Assembly: GCA_013398295.1 (NCBI GenBank)
Contig: VZSF01000742.1
Location: 248,001-312,000, forward strand
Direction of reading: 5' to 3'
DNA: 64,000 nt
Source of the DNA: Chionis minor
Lineage: Eukaryota > Chordata > Aves > Charadriiformes > Chionididae
In this document: piece after piece, positions 34,283-46,757 of the stretch
Layout: every line of letters starts with the position of its first letter
Numbering within the stretch: the first letter of the stretch is position 1
Made by a program: the position numbers and the translations under genes
Notes under the pieces: generated by a model
What the model saw: only the letters and a program-made list of their open reading frames with translations
What the model was told of the DNA's origin: nothing
The model's database searches: none

Positions 34283-37200
34283 TTTACCTGCAATTTGCTC
34301 TATGCCTTAAAAGACAGAAATAATTTACCATGAAATGATGTGATACTACCTAGAGCTATATTAAGGTCTTCAATGGATGTGAAAGGCTTACATTAATGTT
34401 AATGTAAACTACTATGTAGAGATGCCAAAAGGCAGAACTGGGCTTTATGTAAATACCCAGTCAGGACCTCATTATATCACACAGAATTAGTATTTATAGG
34501 ATATAAAGATCTTATGAATTATAAGTTACCCATTTCCTGGAGTATACACAGAGGTGCAGATTTTCAAAGGAGAGCCTCTTTAAGAAAGGTAAAAAATAAT
34601 TCATAATATGCATTTAAAGATAATAACAGAAAAGTCTGAGAGGCAACTCACTTGATGTTTTCCTTGGTTTCCTGAGACTGACTCAACGACCCTCTTTGCA
34701 TAACTATCTCCCACTGTTTACCCATTCATTATTCTAACAAGACACTAAGTGTAATCTCCATTGAAAATACTTGATTTGCCAAAAAAAGTGAAGGATTAAG
34801 CTTCACAGGAACCAGATTCAGTGCTTAAAAGCCAAGAGACCCATGAACAGAAGCAGAGAGACCAAGACACACATGACAGCTCCTCCTGTCAGAGGAACCA
34901 GAGAGAGAAGACCCATGTGCTCATCTAGCATCCTTGTTTTTTAGGAGAGAAAGTGAGGCAGCCCAGGCAATGTCCTGATCCTTCCTGCACCTGGAGAGTG
35001 GGGGGATGCTCACAAGAAGAGCCATGCATGGCTCACATATCTCCGTTCAGCTATGACCCATGCTGCAAAAACTTGCCATGGAGTCAACTTTCCTTTGTGT
35101 GATAAATGAAGATAAGCCACCAGCAACACTTCATGAATCTCTCCTTTAAATATTTTCTGGGGATCAAGACACATTTTACTTCTATAGTTTATGAAGACAC
35201 AGCCCAGAGGTATCAAAGAGGAGAGAAATATCCCTGTCTGAATAAAGGATTCTTGGCAGCCACTACGGCTATGAGACGAAACAGGTTGACTCTAATGTCA
35301 GTAGAGAATATCTTCTCTCTCAGTCTGAGAGCCAGGCTCTGGGCAAATTTTATGCACAGAGAATAGCAAGAAGCATGTGGAAGACTTAATATTTTTAATA
35401 GCTGGTAAGCTTTGTCCAAGTTCTTATCATACCTGTGACATAACATCTTCCTGAAGCCTTATCAAATTTATATCTCCAAGGTTAACTAAAGGTAATACTA
35501 ATGAGGATGAAATGGCAGGGATGATGAACTCTAGCTGCTGAAGAGAAGGTGAGAACATAAATCATTTGACTGTGAGCAAGTCTCCACAGAGGGAAGTGGC
35601 AGTGTTGGTGTAACAGATCAGACAGTCCTCAGAGGACCACATTGAGGAGGAATGGACATCCTAAGGTACCATGATGTGGACCAAGTATGTCCATGTCCTT
35701 GGTGACAACAGGATGCTGATTTTTGCCTGTCTGGAGACAGACACGTAGTTATTGTCTCTCATTCTTTGCTTAGCAAGCCAAAGCAGTGGAAAAACCTTCC
35801 ATTTGTAGTCTGCAGACTTCTGTATCTGAGCAAATGATTCATGACTGAGGATTTAGGTCAAACTAAGCAGATTTAGCTTAAGGACGTGACCACTGTTCTC
35901 AAACTCTATCTGCTCCATTTGGATGTGAATGGTAGCATGAGATCCTCTCACAGCAGTACAGCTTATGTGATAGCCGACAACAAAGAAGTATCCTGTCCTC
36001 TTTTAAAATAAGAATGGTATTATAGTTGTTTCACGTAGTCATTAGCTAACATTTACAGGGATTATGAAGCAAGATTTCCACTAAGGAATTAAAAATGGTC
36101 ATTAACACTGTGCTTCTCAGAGCTTTCATCGCTCACCTTTGGGATGTGTACACATAAAAGTACTCAGAAGACAGTTAATTTGCAACTAACAATACTATGT
36201 TTGTAAATGTTATTTGTGCAGTTCCCATTTTATCAAGGAGAAAGCAACGGTACTCAAAGCAGTCCATGACTGCTTTGGGCTGCCCCTCAGAAAATATTCT
36301 GAGAACTAGAATTTCCCCCAGACACCAAGAACCATAACACCAACAGTCAAGTCCTCTAATTCCACCCAATTCAGAATACAGATGTGAAACTGGACTAACC
36401 CAGGAAAATACCCAGCTAATGACAGTATGAAGTCAGTTCCTGTTTTTTTTCTGTGTTTCACTTTGTGTAGATAATAAAAACTACTTAGGAAAAGTGAGTT
36501 GGAAACTTGGTCATAAAAGATCATGAAACATCAAAGATGCAAGTTCTTTTTCCTCATTGGCTCATCAGGATGCAACTACTGGCTTTTGGCTTTGTCTCCA
36601 TTTCTGGCTGTGACCTAAAATCCTGCCCTGGGCTTAGGAGGCCTTCCTGATAAAACTTTCATAGGAACACTGATGTTTTTACATTGGAAACTTCTGTTTC
36701 AGCAGATAAATCTTTTTCTGCAAATCCTCATTTTTCTACAAAACAGTTAGACAGCTCCAAGTATAGATTCTGCTGCAGAAAATGATCCAGTCTAATTTCT
36801 TTATCACCAGTGGTCCTCATTCCTCATCTTCATTCAATGGTTCCTGGCCTTTTTGATGGACATAATGTCACTGGATTCTGCAAGATGGTGCTTCTTTCCA
36901 TTGCTAGAACCTCACTCAGTGGTCAGAGATACCACAGTTGTCAACTCTCTTTGTTGCTTCTCAAATCCACATGCAGCCATTTGGTGAACTGGTCATGCAG
37001 GGCAGACTCAGGTGCCACCAGGTTGCATGTATTTCTACAACTATTAACACTCATGACTATGCTGTCACCCATTGCCCAGGTCAAGTGTTAAGTGTGTTTT
37101 TGAATGGCTCTTTGCATGTTGACTCAGGTAAGATAATTTTGCTGAGATTTCTAGCAGATTACAGTAGCAAGTGTCAGTGGAGTTGAACGTGCACACACAT

Positions 37201-37671
37201 GATTAACTGGCTCATCTGTTTAGGCATATTTTTATATGTCTCTTGTGGTAATAAACTGCCCTATACTGACATTTGTGTTTTGTTTTTAATAATCTCTGCC
37301 TGGGTAGCAGAATCTTTTTGGTCTTCACGGTCAATGATCCAGACTCAGTCATTCATACTTTCATTACATTGCAGCTGGATCTCAGCCATCTCATAAGTTG
37401 AGATCTTAGCTACAGAGGCTGCTGTCAACCCCTCAGATTGGTTTCCACCCTTTCCAGTGAATTCCGAAAGTCAATTGAATCAACAGTCTTCTGGTATTAC
37501 CTTCAGTGTAACACACCTAGGATGCTTAACATATATCAGACAAGGGAGCACAGTGCAGAAATTTGCAGAGGGCAATAAGTCTCTACATGTTCTGCCACCA
37601 CAATGGAGGTAGAGGATAGAGACCAGCAAAGACACAAGGGTTATTGATGTGTTAGAAACCACGGAAGTGCA
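34283..37671. other. Unique non-coding DNA, no gene recognised
   Basis: An inverted repeat lies at 34388-34407. Open frames stay under 95 codons. No mobile element or promoter signature was recognised. Confidence 0.55.
34388..34407. repeat. Perfect 9-bp inverted repeat
   Basis: TTACATTAA and TTAATGTAA are exact reverse complements separated by TG. It could be a dimeric homeodomain-type site or chance in AT-rich DNA. Confidence 0.6.
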
Positions 37672-37988
37672 TGAGAATGGTCACGTAGTAATTAGGGCTT
37701 CTCCCCCCAAAAGGTGGCGGGATTAATAGCCTAACTGAAGTGCATCTACTTACACCAATGAATGAATTATGGACAACAAACAGGAAGAGCTGGAAGCCAT
37801 TGTGCAGCAGGAAAATTATGCTATAGTTGCCATCATGGTGGGATGACTTGCACAACTGGAATGCTGCAATGGATGGCTATAAACTCTTCAGGAGGCATAG
37901 GAAAGTAAGGAGAGGTGGTGGGGTAGCCCTGTATGTTAGGGAGTATTTTGATTGTCTAAGAGTTTAATTATGGCAATGATAGGATTGA

Positions 37989-38360
37989 GTGCTATGGGTA
38001 AGAAGCAGGGAGAAGACCAACAAGGGAGATATCATGGTGGGATTCTGTTATAGACCACCCAACCAAGATGAAGAGGCAGATGAAATATTCTATAAGCAAC
38101 TAAGACAAGTCTCACAATTGTTAGCCCTTGTTCTTGTGGGGGACTTCAACTTACCAGATGTCTGCTGGAAATACGTACAGAGGAGAGGAAACAGCCTAGG
38201 AGGTTCCTGCAGTGTGTGGAAGATAACTTCCTGACACAGATGGTGGGTGAGTCAACTAGGGAAGGTGCCCCTCTGGACCTGTTCTTTGTGAACAGAGAAG
38301 GACTTGTGGGTGATGCGACAATTGGAGGCTGTCTTGGGCATAGTGATCACAAAATGAGGT
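37989..38360 (+). pseudogene. CR1 ORF2 endonuclease remnant
   Basis: One 81-codon frame (37989-38234) reads through VGFCYRPPNQDEEADEIFYK and VLVGDFNLPDVCW, the classic apurinic-like endonuclease core of CR1 ORF2. GDFN carries the conserved Asp and Asn. A second conserved block, GHSDH, is encoded at 38336-38350. Upstream parts (NKQEELEAIVQQENYAIVAI, near 37770-37830) are in other frames. Several stops lie between the pieces. In an intact element this enzyme nicks target DNA for target-primed reverse transcription. Confidence 0.88.
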
Positions 38361-38599
38361 TTTGATTCTCAGACAAGTAAGGAGGGGGTCAGCAGAACTG
38401 CTACCTTGGACTTCTGGAGGGCAGACTTTGGTCTGTTTAGAAGCTTGGTTAACACGGTTCCTTGTGAGGCAGTCCTGAAGGGCAATGCAGTCCTGGAAGG
38501 CTGGACATTCTTCAAGAATGAAATCTTAAAGCCACAGGAGCAGGCTGTTTCCATGTGCCAGAAGACAAGCTGGTGAGGAAGAAGGCTGGCCTGGTTGAC

Positions 38600-39706
38600 T
38601 GGAGGCTAGCTAATGTGACGCCATCCAGAAGAAAGGCCTCAAGGAGGATCTGGGGAATTAACAGACCTGTCAGGCTGACCTCAGTACCGGTGAAAGTTAT
38701 GGAGCAGATCATCTTGAGTGCCATCCTGTGGCACATACAGGACAACCAGGTGATCAGGCCCAGTCAGCATGGGTTTATGAAAGGCAGGTCCTGCTTTGCT
38801 AACCTGATCTCTTTCTATGACAAAGTGAGCCACTTAGTGGATGAGGAAAAGGCTGTGGATGTTGTCTACCTATTGTTGTCTACCATTAGTAAAGCCTTTG
38901 ACACCATTTCCCACAGCATACTGCTCGAGAAATCAGCTGCTTAGAGCCTGGGTGGACATACTCTTCCCTGGGTAAAAAAATGGCTTGATGGCTGGGCCCA
39001 AAGAGTTGTGGAGAATGAAGTTAAATCTAGTTGTTGGCTGGTCACAAGTGGTGTTCCCCGGGACTCAGTCTTGGGGCCAGTTCTGCTTAATATCAACAAT
39101 CTGGATGAGGGGATCAAGTGTACCCCCAGTTAGTTTACAGACGACACCAAGTTAAGCAGGAGTGCTGATCTGCTTGAGGGTAGTAAGGCTCCAGAGGAAT
39201 CTGGACAGGCTGGATTGATGGGACAAGGCCAATGGTACGAGGTCCAACAAGGTCAAGTGCTGGGTCCGGCACTTGGGCAAAAACAAAACAACTCCATGCA
39301 ACACTACAGGCCTGGGGAAGAGTGGCTGGAAAGCTGCCTGGTGGAAAAGGACCTGGGGGTGTTGGTCAACAGTCAGCTGAATATGAGCCAGCAGTGTGCC
39401 AGGTGGCCAAGAAGGACAACAACATCCCAGCTTGTATGAGAAACAGTGTGGCCAGCAGGACTAGGGAAGTGATCGTATCATCCCCCTGTACTTGGCACTG
39501 GTGAGGCTGCACCTTGAATACTGTGTTCAGTTTTGGGCCCCTCCCTACAGGAAAGACACTGAGGTGCTGGAGCATGTCGAAAGAAAAGCAATGAAGCTGG
39601 TGAAGGCTCCAGAGCACAAGTCTTATGAGGAGTGGCTGAGGGAATTGCGGCTGTTTAGCTTGGAGAAAAAGAGGCTGAGGGGAGACCTTATCAGTATCTA
39701 CAACTA
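38600..39706 (+). pseudogene. CR1 ORF2 reverse transcriptase remnant
   Basis: The reverse-transcriptase core is visible: RPVRLTSVPVKVMEQIILSA, then QHGFMKGRSC, then SKAFDTISHSIL near 38889-38925. The first catalytic aspartate before SKAFDT is lost through a small duplication at 38860-38884. The second motif reads F-T-D-D (39134-39145), right after an in-frame TAG (39131-39133). Later blocks [19 protein letters not shown] and [13 protein letters not shown], the C-terminal region of CR1 ORF2, sit in different frames. Not functional. Confidence 0.88.
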
Positions 39707-40014
39707 AGTGACAGTAGGTTGTAGTGCGGTGGGGGTTGGTCTCTTCTGCCAAGTAACAAGCAATAGGACGACAGGAAACAGCTCCAGGGGAGGTTTAGAT
39801 TGGATATTACAAAAAATTTCTTCTCACAAAGGGTTATCAACCATTGGAACAGGCTGCCCAGGGAAGTGGTGAAGTCACCATCCCTGGAGGTGTTTAAAAG
39901 ATGTGTGGTGCTTAGAGACATGGTTTAGTGGTGGACTTGGCAGTGTTAGGTTTACAGTTGGACTTGATGATCTTAAAAGTCTTTTCCAACCTAAAATATT
40001 CTATGATTCTATGG

Positions 40015-43000
40015 TAGTACATGGCCTACTACTTCTTCTTAAATAATAAAATTATGGCAGTGAAAACCAAAGCTTGGACAGAGATGAGAATAATGAGAAT
40101 TAAGGCACCAGAGTGAAAAATCTTTTACTCTGGCCTGTGGTGCAAAGTGGGAAAGGAGGGAAAATTTTCTTTACCGGAGGAAGTGACAGCAATGGTGAAA
40201 TTGTTCTCAGACTCAGAAGAAGGACTTTTGGGGACTTCTTTGTTCTTGCTGTATTAACATTTATGATGTGTTGAATCTGATTTGCAATTTACTTCCATTG
40301 TAAATTTTTACTGTCAGCCCTATGTTCAAACTCAGTCTTCACAAATGCTTCCTTATGTCTCAGTCTATGTTACATTGAAGCTCTTGCTATTGAGGAATAG
40401 GAATTGGGTTGTCACTACATGATTGCTATTCATGGCAGCCATCTCTGAAGATATCTGGAGCAATCAACCTCATGCAAGCAGTGGTACTGGCTGAGCTGGA
40501 ATTCTTGAGTTGTGCACGGATCCACGTGTCTCAGGGTCTACTGGGATGGAATAGAATAGAAATAAATAAATAGAAATAAAACCTTTATTTTTTCAGCTGT
40601 TTTATTACGTCTGTATTGGGATTGTACATTGATGTGATTACACTTTTCTAGGTGCAGGTATTTTTTCTGGATACCTTGAAGAGTTGAAAATGGAGCTTCC
40701 ATTACAGAACAAACATGTTTCTGCATAATAAAGACGATACCATAAGATCCTTCAAGCAAGGCAACCCTCTGGGGAGTGCTCAGGTTGCACATTTTTAGCT
40801 CTGATCCTTTTGATTTTCATATAAGGGTAGCTTTTCAGTAATTAGGGTAAAATACTCTCTAGACACATCTGAGCTGTCTGCTATTGTTAACTGAATTTGT
40901 GGAGAGGAGTCTTGCTTAAGCTGTAATAACACTATGTTTTTGTTAACAGCACAGTGACGTCAAAGAAAAAGAAATTAAGATAAAAGAAAATAAGCGCATA
41001 AGTAACTGGAAAGCACGCGGCTTTTATCCCGTCACGCAATTATTGCAATAAATAGTATTGTGCTGTGACAAAAGTGAGTGCAAAATAATATCATTGCAGA
41101 ACACACAATGAGACAGTTATTGGGAAAATAGTGGTGGGTTCTGAATGGAATTCTGTGTTTTCTTTAAATGGATTATTATGATTATTATTACTATTATTGT
41201 GGGACTGTAATACTCATAAAAACAATCACTGACATGTTGGAGACTTCTAGCCAAGAGGGGCTCTGGGAGTTTGTATTTTTGTACTTTTTATTTACATAGG
41301 ATACTAATAGGCAGAACTCCAAACAGAAGTGTCAGATGATGGTTTGGATGCTTTTTTTCATTTTAAACATAGAAAGTCAAAGGTTCTCAAATTTGTGAGG
41401 TGATTGGATCAGGAACCAGAACAATCCCACTTCCACTGGAATCTGACTTCTGATGGGGTGAAGAACAAAAAAATCATTCGTAGCATCTGCTGAATAAGGA
41501 GAGTCTGGAAACTGCAAGTTTCAGGACTTCCAGGTTCCCAGTTCCCTGTCAGCTCTACTGCTAAGCTCCAACCCAGCATGCCTATAGCCCAGGATCAATG
41601 AAAGCCTAAACACCTTGTCACAGGCAGGAGCTGGGGACCTGGAGGTTTTGAAACTCGGAAGCTCAGTATCCAACAGGGTCTGGGCTCTTCATCCCTCATC
41701 AGCCTGCCAGGCAAGCAAACTGTCAAGCAGGGGGTAGTCTGAAATGTGAGGCTTCTTGACCTCTAGCTGGAAAGGTGGGCTGGTAGGAAGGCAGGCAAAG
41801 TTTTCAGGCGGGTTTTGAAGCCTAACAGTGGTTTCACAGCAACTTCATTGCAATTCAACTGTCTCAAAGAAGAATTTTATTTTTGATGAATAGGTAGTCC
41901 TTCTGCAGGAAGAAAAAAGTAAACTAAGCAGGGAATTTCCAATTAGCTACAATAATAAGTCTGTCGCTCACTGAGTGTGGCACTTGAAGTAAATATTTTC
42001 CAGTAAGCACCGTGGTGGGGGTGAGAGGATGAGTCTGTCTATTGGCAGGTAATAGGTAATCCCACTAACAAGTTACTAACGGATGCCTTAGAAATATGTA
42101 GGGATGGTGCTTTGGTATCAGTGCAGCCAGGGTTGCAGGTAAATGATTTGTAATGAAGATGTGGTAGGCAAAAATGGCTGTGCTGACCCCATGGCTTCTG
42201 CTGAACGGATGGTCCCATTTGAACCTGCCCATTCTCTTCCCTTGTGCTCTCTCCAGCTCTGCTCCAAGTCATCAGCAAGCAGATTCAGCTCACTGAACCG
42301 ACAGAAGGGTAGTTACTTTCTTCTTTTCCCAAAAAGTTTTCTACCATCATTAGGGTAGTTTCAGTTAGAGGGGGAAGCTGGAGTAGGGGAGGAGGGGAAA
42401 AACAGGGAAGGGGCATCTGTTTTCCAGTTCCCTTTCACAGGGCCAGTAAGTCCTCTGAGCCATATCCCCTGTGGCCAGTGACGCACACAGGGACTCCACT
42501 GTCTGTGTACAGTCTGTGCTTCAGCATGGAGTTCTAAACCTATCTTCAGGTTTCCTCTTTAAAATTAATCTTTCCTTGCCAGTTCTTCTCAACATACTGT
42601 AATTGTTATGCTTGTCCTCGTAATTCTTGGAAAAGTCTGTAGGAGAGAGAGTACAGACAGGTCTGTAATGCAGAGGTTACAGGCAGGTCCTATTTTCACA
42701 TGCCTCAGTCCCATCTGTGGATTCTCTTGGGTACCTTTGTTGACACTGGTAAAATTACTCTGTTATAAAAGGTAGACAAACGGCACACAAAAGTGATATC
42801 CTATTGCAGTCTTTTGACAGTAGCAAGAGGTATGTCCATAGGAAAGCAGTGGGCTTTTTATAAGACCATTTACACAGGAAACGCATGGATTACAGAATTT
42901 TTCTCATTAGCCTCATTTTCCAGGACACAGATAATTTAGTGTATCTCAGGTCAGAGAGCAAGACTCAACTTTTGACCACTAACATACATCTTGAGTAAAC

Positions 43001-43682
43001 CCAAGTTACTCTGTTTGAAGGCAAACTAGACCCCTTATTATTTTGTTCTTTTCTTTTGATGTGTGACCATGAGACTGAATATGTCACCAATGACATCAGC
43101 CCAGAGCCAGAAAAAAATCTGTTGTTAAGTCAGTCTTTCTCTGAGAACTGTTTGATTGAGTTTGGGGCTGTAGATAGTAGATCCTGCACTGTATGACTGT
43201 TTAGATGGTGTTAGTTTTTTCACTATGAGTAATTCTGTGATTTTTTTATTTTTTAATGCTGCAGTATTTCAACTCCCCTCCTCCACTTGATTCTAGTTGC
43301 TTCAAAACCCATTGGAACTTATTGTCTTGATTAAGAAATTGGGGTTGTCAGCACTGGCAGAATTGAGAATGACTTGGAATAATCAGTTCATATATCCTTT
43401 TAATGTTACACAAAAGGGGCAGAGAAGTGAGAATTTTAAAAACTACAAAGAAAAATATTGTTCCTATTGCAGCTTGAGTACAAAGATTCCGCCCTGGCAC
43501 AAATGTATCCATAAGAGTTAGTTTTTAAATATATCAGTGCATTCTCTAAGATCTGCCAAAGGACAATTACACAGTTTTAGCCTCTATGAGCATAAGCCTA
43601 GTCTGAACAAAAGATGCCCGAGGAAGGAGGCCCTGTGTGTTAAATGGATACCACTGAACACACCTTGAAAAACAGAGGGGAG
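40015..43682. other. Unique non-coding DNA, no gene recognised
   Basis: 40551-40590 is A-rich with TAGAAATAAA units. 41035-41065 contains a short palindrome (GCAATTATTGC) and 41170-41200 has ATT triplets. Open frames are under 90 codons. No repeat family was recognised. Confidence 0.55.
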
Positions 43683-44012
43683 TCACAGAATCACAAACTG
43701 GCTGAGTTTGGAAGGGACCTCTGGAGCTCATCTGGTCCAACCCCCCTACTCAAGCCATGCCACCTAGAGCAGGCTGCCCAGGACTGTGTCCAAACAGCTT
43801 TTGAATAGCTCCAAAAATGGAGACTCCACAACTACCCTGGGAAATGCTCCTGTCCCTTAATCATCTTTGTGGCCCATTATTGGACTCTCTCCAGTACATC
43901 CATGTCTCTCTTGCACTGGACAGCTCGAAGAGAACTGGACCCAGCACTACAGGTGTGGTCTCACCGGTGCTGAGTAGAGGGGAAGGATCATCTCCCTCAA
44001 TCTGCTGGAAAA
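43683..44012 (-). mobile_element. CR1 LINE, 3' fragment with internal deletion
   Basis: A second CR1 subfamily in minus orientation. Plus-strand reading begins CACAGAATCACAAACTGGCT, then TTGGAAGGGACCTCTGGAG, CATCTGGTCCAACCCCCCTA and GCAGGCTGCCCAGGACTGTG, the reversed 3' end. After about 165 bp it jumps at AAATGCTCCTGTCCC (about 43848) to an inner ORF2 block (TTAATCATCTTTGTGGCCC, then CTCTCCAGTACATCCATGTC), skipping several hundred bases of the usual layout. It ends near CTCCCTCAATCTGCTGG. The tail type matches the copy at 52680-54183. Confidence 0.92.
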
Positions 44013-46686
44013 GCTTGTCAAATGGCAGAGCAGTGACAACTTTTGGGAAAACCTGCTGTTTTTCATCAAACCCTAGCTCCTAACTCCTGTCGTGTTACGT
44101 GTGAATCCCAGCTATCATACAAAAAAGCTGTCACATACGCTGAGATAAACCCTGAAAAAGAAACTTGAAAAGTTCAAGAGCCAGACAGTAAAATAAAGGA
44201 ATGAAAATATTCAATTAATTTTCCCTTCAAAAATCTCAGGGCATTTTTAATCCAATCCATGATTTTGGGGCTTCCTGCAGCTTTATATTACTTGAATTTG
44301 CCAATACCGACTTCATGAGAATGCAACAAACATTTTTCCTCAAGGTGTACGAAATCATACCTGGAGTCTCATTCTCACCCAAACTCATTTCTAAAAAGAT
44401 TTTCAGTGTGGTAGGAATATTATTACTCCAAGCAGCAGCACAGAGGAGTTGTTTGGGGTTTTTTTTCACCAGACACTTCACCAAGAGAACATAGTCTCTA
44501 CTTTACAAACCTATAAGAGCTATTTGTTTGGAGTCAGCAAGTGAATTTTTACTAATTCCTGAAGTCTCAAGAGAACAGTGAATTTCATGCTAAATTTATT
44601 CATAGACTAGAGGTACCTTTTTATAAAGTGCATAATAATTTTGATTTGTATGTTCAGATAATACCATCTGCTCAGACTTGCAAAGGTATAGGCAGGCTCT
44701 ACTCCTATATCTCTAGGGAGGACCTCTGCCTCCTGCATTTATTTGTTTAAATTTAATTTTTTTTGGGGGGGGAGGAGGGGATAGGGACAAAAGGGTTTAT
44801 CAATTTGTAGAGCAGTTCTAAAAACAGAAGAAAATTCAATTGCCTTTTGCTCAATGCAGCTGTAAGGCTGTTCAGTTAAAAAACACCCACCAACAAGAAA
44901 AAAACAAACCCAAAACAGATAAGCAACATTTGTGTCCTTGACAGACTGTGACATCTAGTGTAATAATATTTATTTTTTTTTAATTACCACAGGCATTCCC
45001 AAGCTTTGGCAGTGACAGAGGCCATTTTTCAGTGATATGATGTGTAATATTAGCAAGAGCGAAAGCCCAGCATCCCAGACCGCTGGTCTGCTTCTTGAGC
45101 TGGATCACTTATGGAATAAAAGAGCATTTCATGTCCTGAAAGACTGTGTTTTGCTGTAGCACATATATCACGTTAACAAGGGAGACTCAAAATATGACAA
45201 CATTTTAGAGCACCTTGTGCTTCCAACTTTCAAGGCACTTTGCAGGGACAGGGCTTAAATGGCAAATGTATGAGAGGACTCATTAGTACCACATGCTCTT
45301 TCTGCCCCGCTTTTTCTGTTGCAAAATGCAGCTGGTACTGATTTCCTTTGTAAAGTGCTTTGAGGACAGGGGGGAAACATGGTCTGAGTGGGATATCATT
45401 CTGAAAGAAATAACTGCAAGGAGAAAAGTTCTGCCCCATAACGTCTACAGCCTCAAGCTCCAATCATGCAATATATTCAGCATGCACTGCACTTTGTGGT
45501 CTGCAAGCAGTTCAGCTGACTTCAGTGCTGCCTAAAGTGTGCCTTTAGAGTGCCTAAAGTTAAATACGTACATGTAAGTCTCTTTGACAAGTCATGGGCC
45601 AAGTGCTGCAGCCTTGTGAAATTCTTTTTGCTCTGGATCTGTGGGCAGCTACCCTGAAACAACAAAAATCATTTCTGATGCCAGGCTCTACCTAATAACA
45701 AAAAAGCAGAGGTGAACATAAAGGAGAGAGAAGGCAGCAGTGAAGCACATGGGAACATCTCCCATGGCTGGCAGAAGAGGAAGGGGTATTTCATGTGGGA
45801 TGGCTGAAAGAGTGTCGGCATCTCTGGGCACATGTGTGCACACAGATGTGGAGAGGCTGAGCTGGCCATGCCCAAAGGTGTGAGTGCGGGCTAGCTCCAG
45901 TTTGGAAACTACAAGTCTGTATTAACAAAGCTCTGGGCTTGACCTAATATAATCCTGAGTACACACATACATCTACCCCTGCAGATCTAGCCTGCATACA
46001 ACCATTAGTTGAGACATGGAGGGGATCAACCGAATACATTGGTAGAGATCTGGGTGCCAAATCCCCTTTCCAATCATTCCTCTTTGGGAGGCAATTCACT
46101 TGCAGATTTGCTCAGCATCTCCCATTCATACTGCGTCCTGTTGGACAGATGACTGGGCTCTCTTCCTACTTCCCGTTTTTGATTCAAAGGAACAGAAACC
46201 AGAAAATTATTATGGTTTTAGATGTGAGGGTTTTTTTAAGGTTCATTTCATGGTTTTGGGGGACTGATGTGATTTTTATGAATGTTTTGGACTAGCAACA
46301 TTGTATTGAGATTAGCCTTTCTTACTGTGAAGTTCCTAGCTTGAAAGCCCTGAGGATCTCAATCCAGAGTCACATTTACCCATGTAGATAAACGAAATGC
46401 TGTGCAATACTGATGTACATGAGCCTTTCAGAGGAAACATCAGCAGCAATCATGTTCTGCTTTTAAATCTTTCTTCTTACATGAGTCTCTAGTGTGACCT
46501 GTGTCTCACTTTTGAGCTTAATGAAATCCCACAAATGGTTGGTGTTATGGTCAGAAAAAATAATATCTGTATTGAAAATTTTTGCTTGACCCATTTCTCT
46601 CTGGGGGACTGAATGGTGTGAGTTATTGACCTTCCAAGACCAGGGGGGCTTAGCGTGATCTGGGCTCCTTTAGGCATAAGGGTCAG
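44013..46686. other. Unique non-coding DNA, no gene recognised
   Basis: A G-rich run at 44765-44795 could form a quadruplex. 45536-45620 (GTGCCTAAAGTTAAATACG, then GGCCAAGTGCTGCAGCC) weakly recalls an old archosaur repeat. Open frames are under 90 codons. No gene was recognised. Confidence 0.55.
44765..44795 (+). other. Potential G-quadruplex
   Basis: Runs of G8, G2, G4, G3 and G3 with short loops satisfy the usual G3+ N1-7 rule. Formation is not shown by sequence alone. Confidence 0.4.
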
Positions 46687-46757
46687 CATAGAATCATAGG
46701 ATCATAGAATCGCTTAGGCTGGAAAAGACCTTTAAGACCATCGAGTCCAACCAATGT
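46687..46757 (-). mobile_element. CR1 LINE, short 3' fragment
   Basis: About 70 bp: CATAGAATCATAGGATCATA, GAATCGCTTAGGCTGG, AAAAGACCTTTAAGACCATC, GAGTCCAACC. This is the CR1 3' end in minus orientation, with two to three tail units. It is extremely 5'-truncated. Its body and tail match the 37672-40014 subfamily. Confidence 0.93.

Larger units (their letters stand above)
37672..40014 (+). mobile_element. CR1 LINE, long, internally deleted
   Basis: The longest CR1 in the window, about 2.34 kb. It runs from early in the ORF2 endonuclease region to an intact 3' end (CTTTTCCAACCTAAAATATT, then CTATGATTCTATGG). The order is endonuclease, then reverse transcriptase, then C-terminal region and 3' tail, all plus strand. 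Compared with the remembered CR1 layout, a large block joining endonuclease to reverse transcriptase is missing at about 38590-38605. The 5' boundary (near GGGCTTCTCCCCCCAAAAGG) is approximate. Stops, frameshifts and changed catalytic residues show that it is dead. Its body and tail look like the copies at 21962-22763 and 25352-25437, so these are probably one subfamily. Confidence 0.94.

Noticed and set aside
37989..38234. Host gene reading from the 81-codon frame with VLVGDFNLPDVCW
   Set aside because: This is the endonuclease core of CR1 ORF2, inside a dead LINE copy, not a host gene.
45536..45620. Possible ancient archosaur repeat (GTGCCTAAAGTTAAATACG)
   Set aside because: The similarity is limited to short, low-information words.
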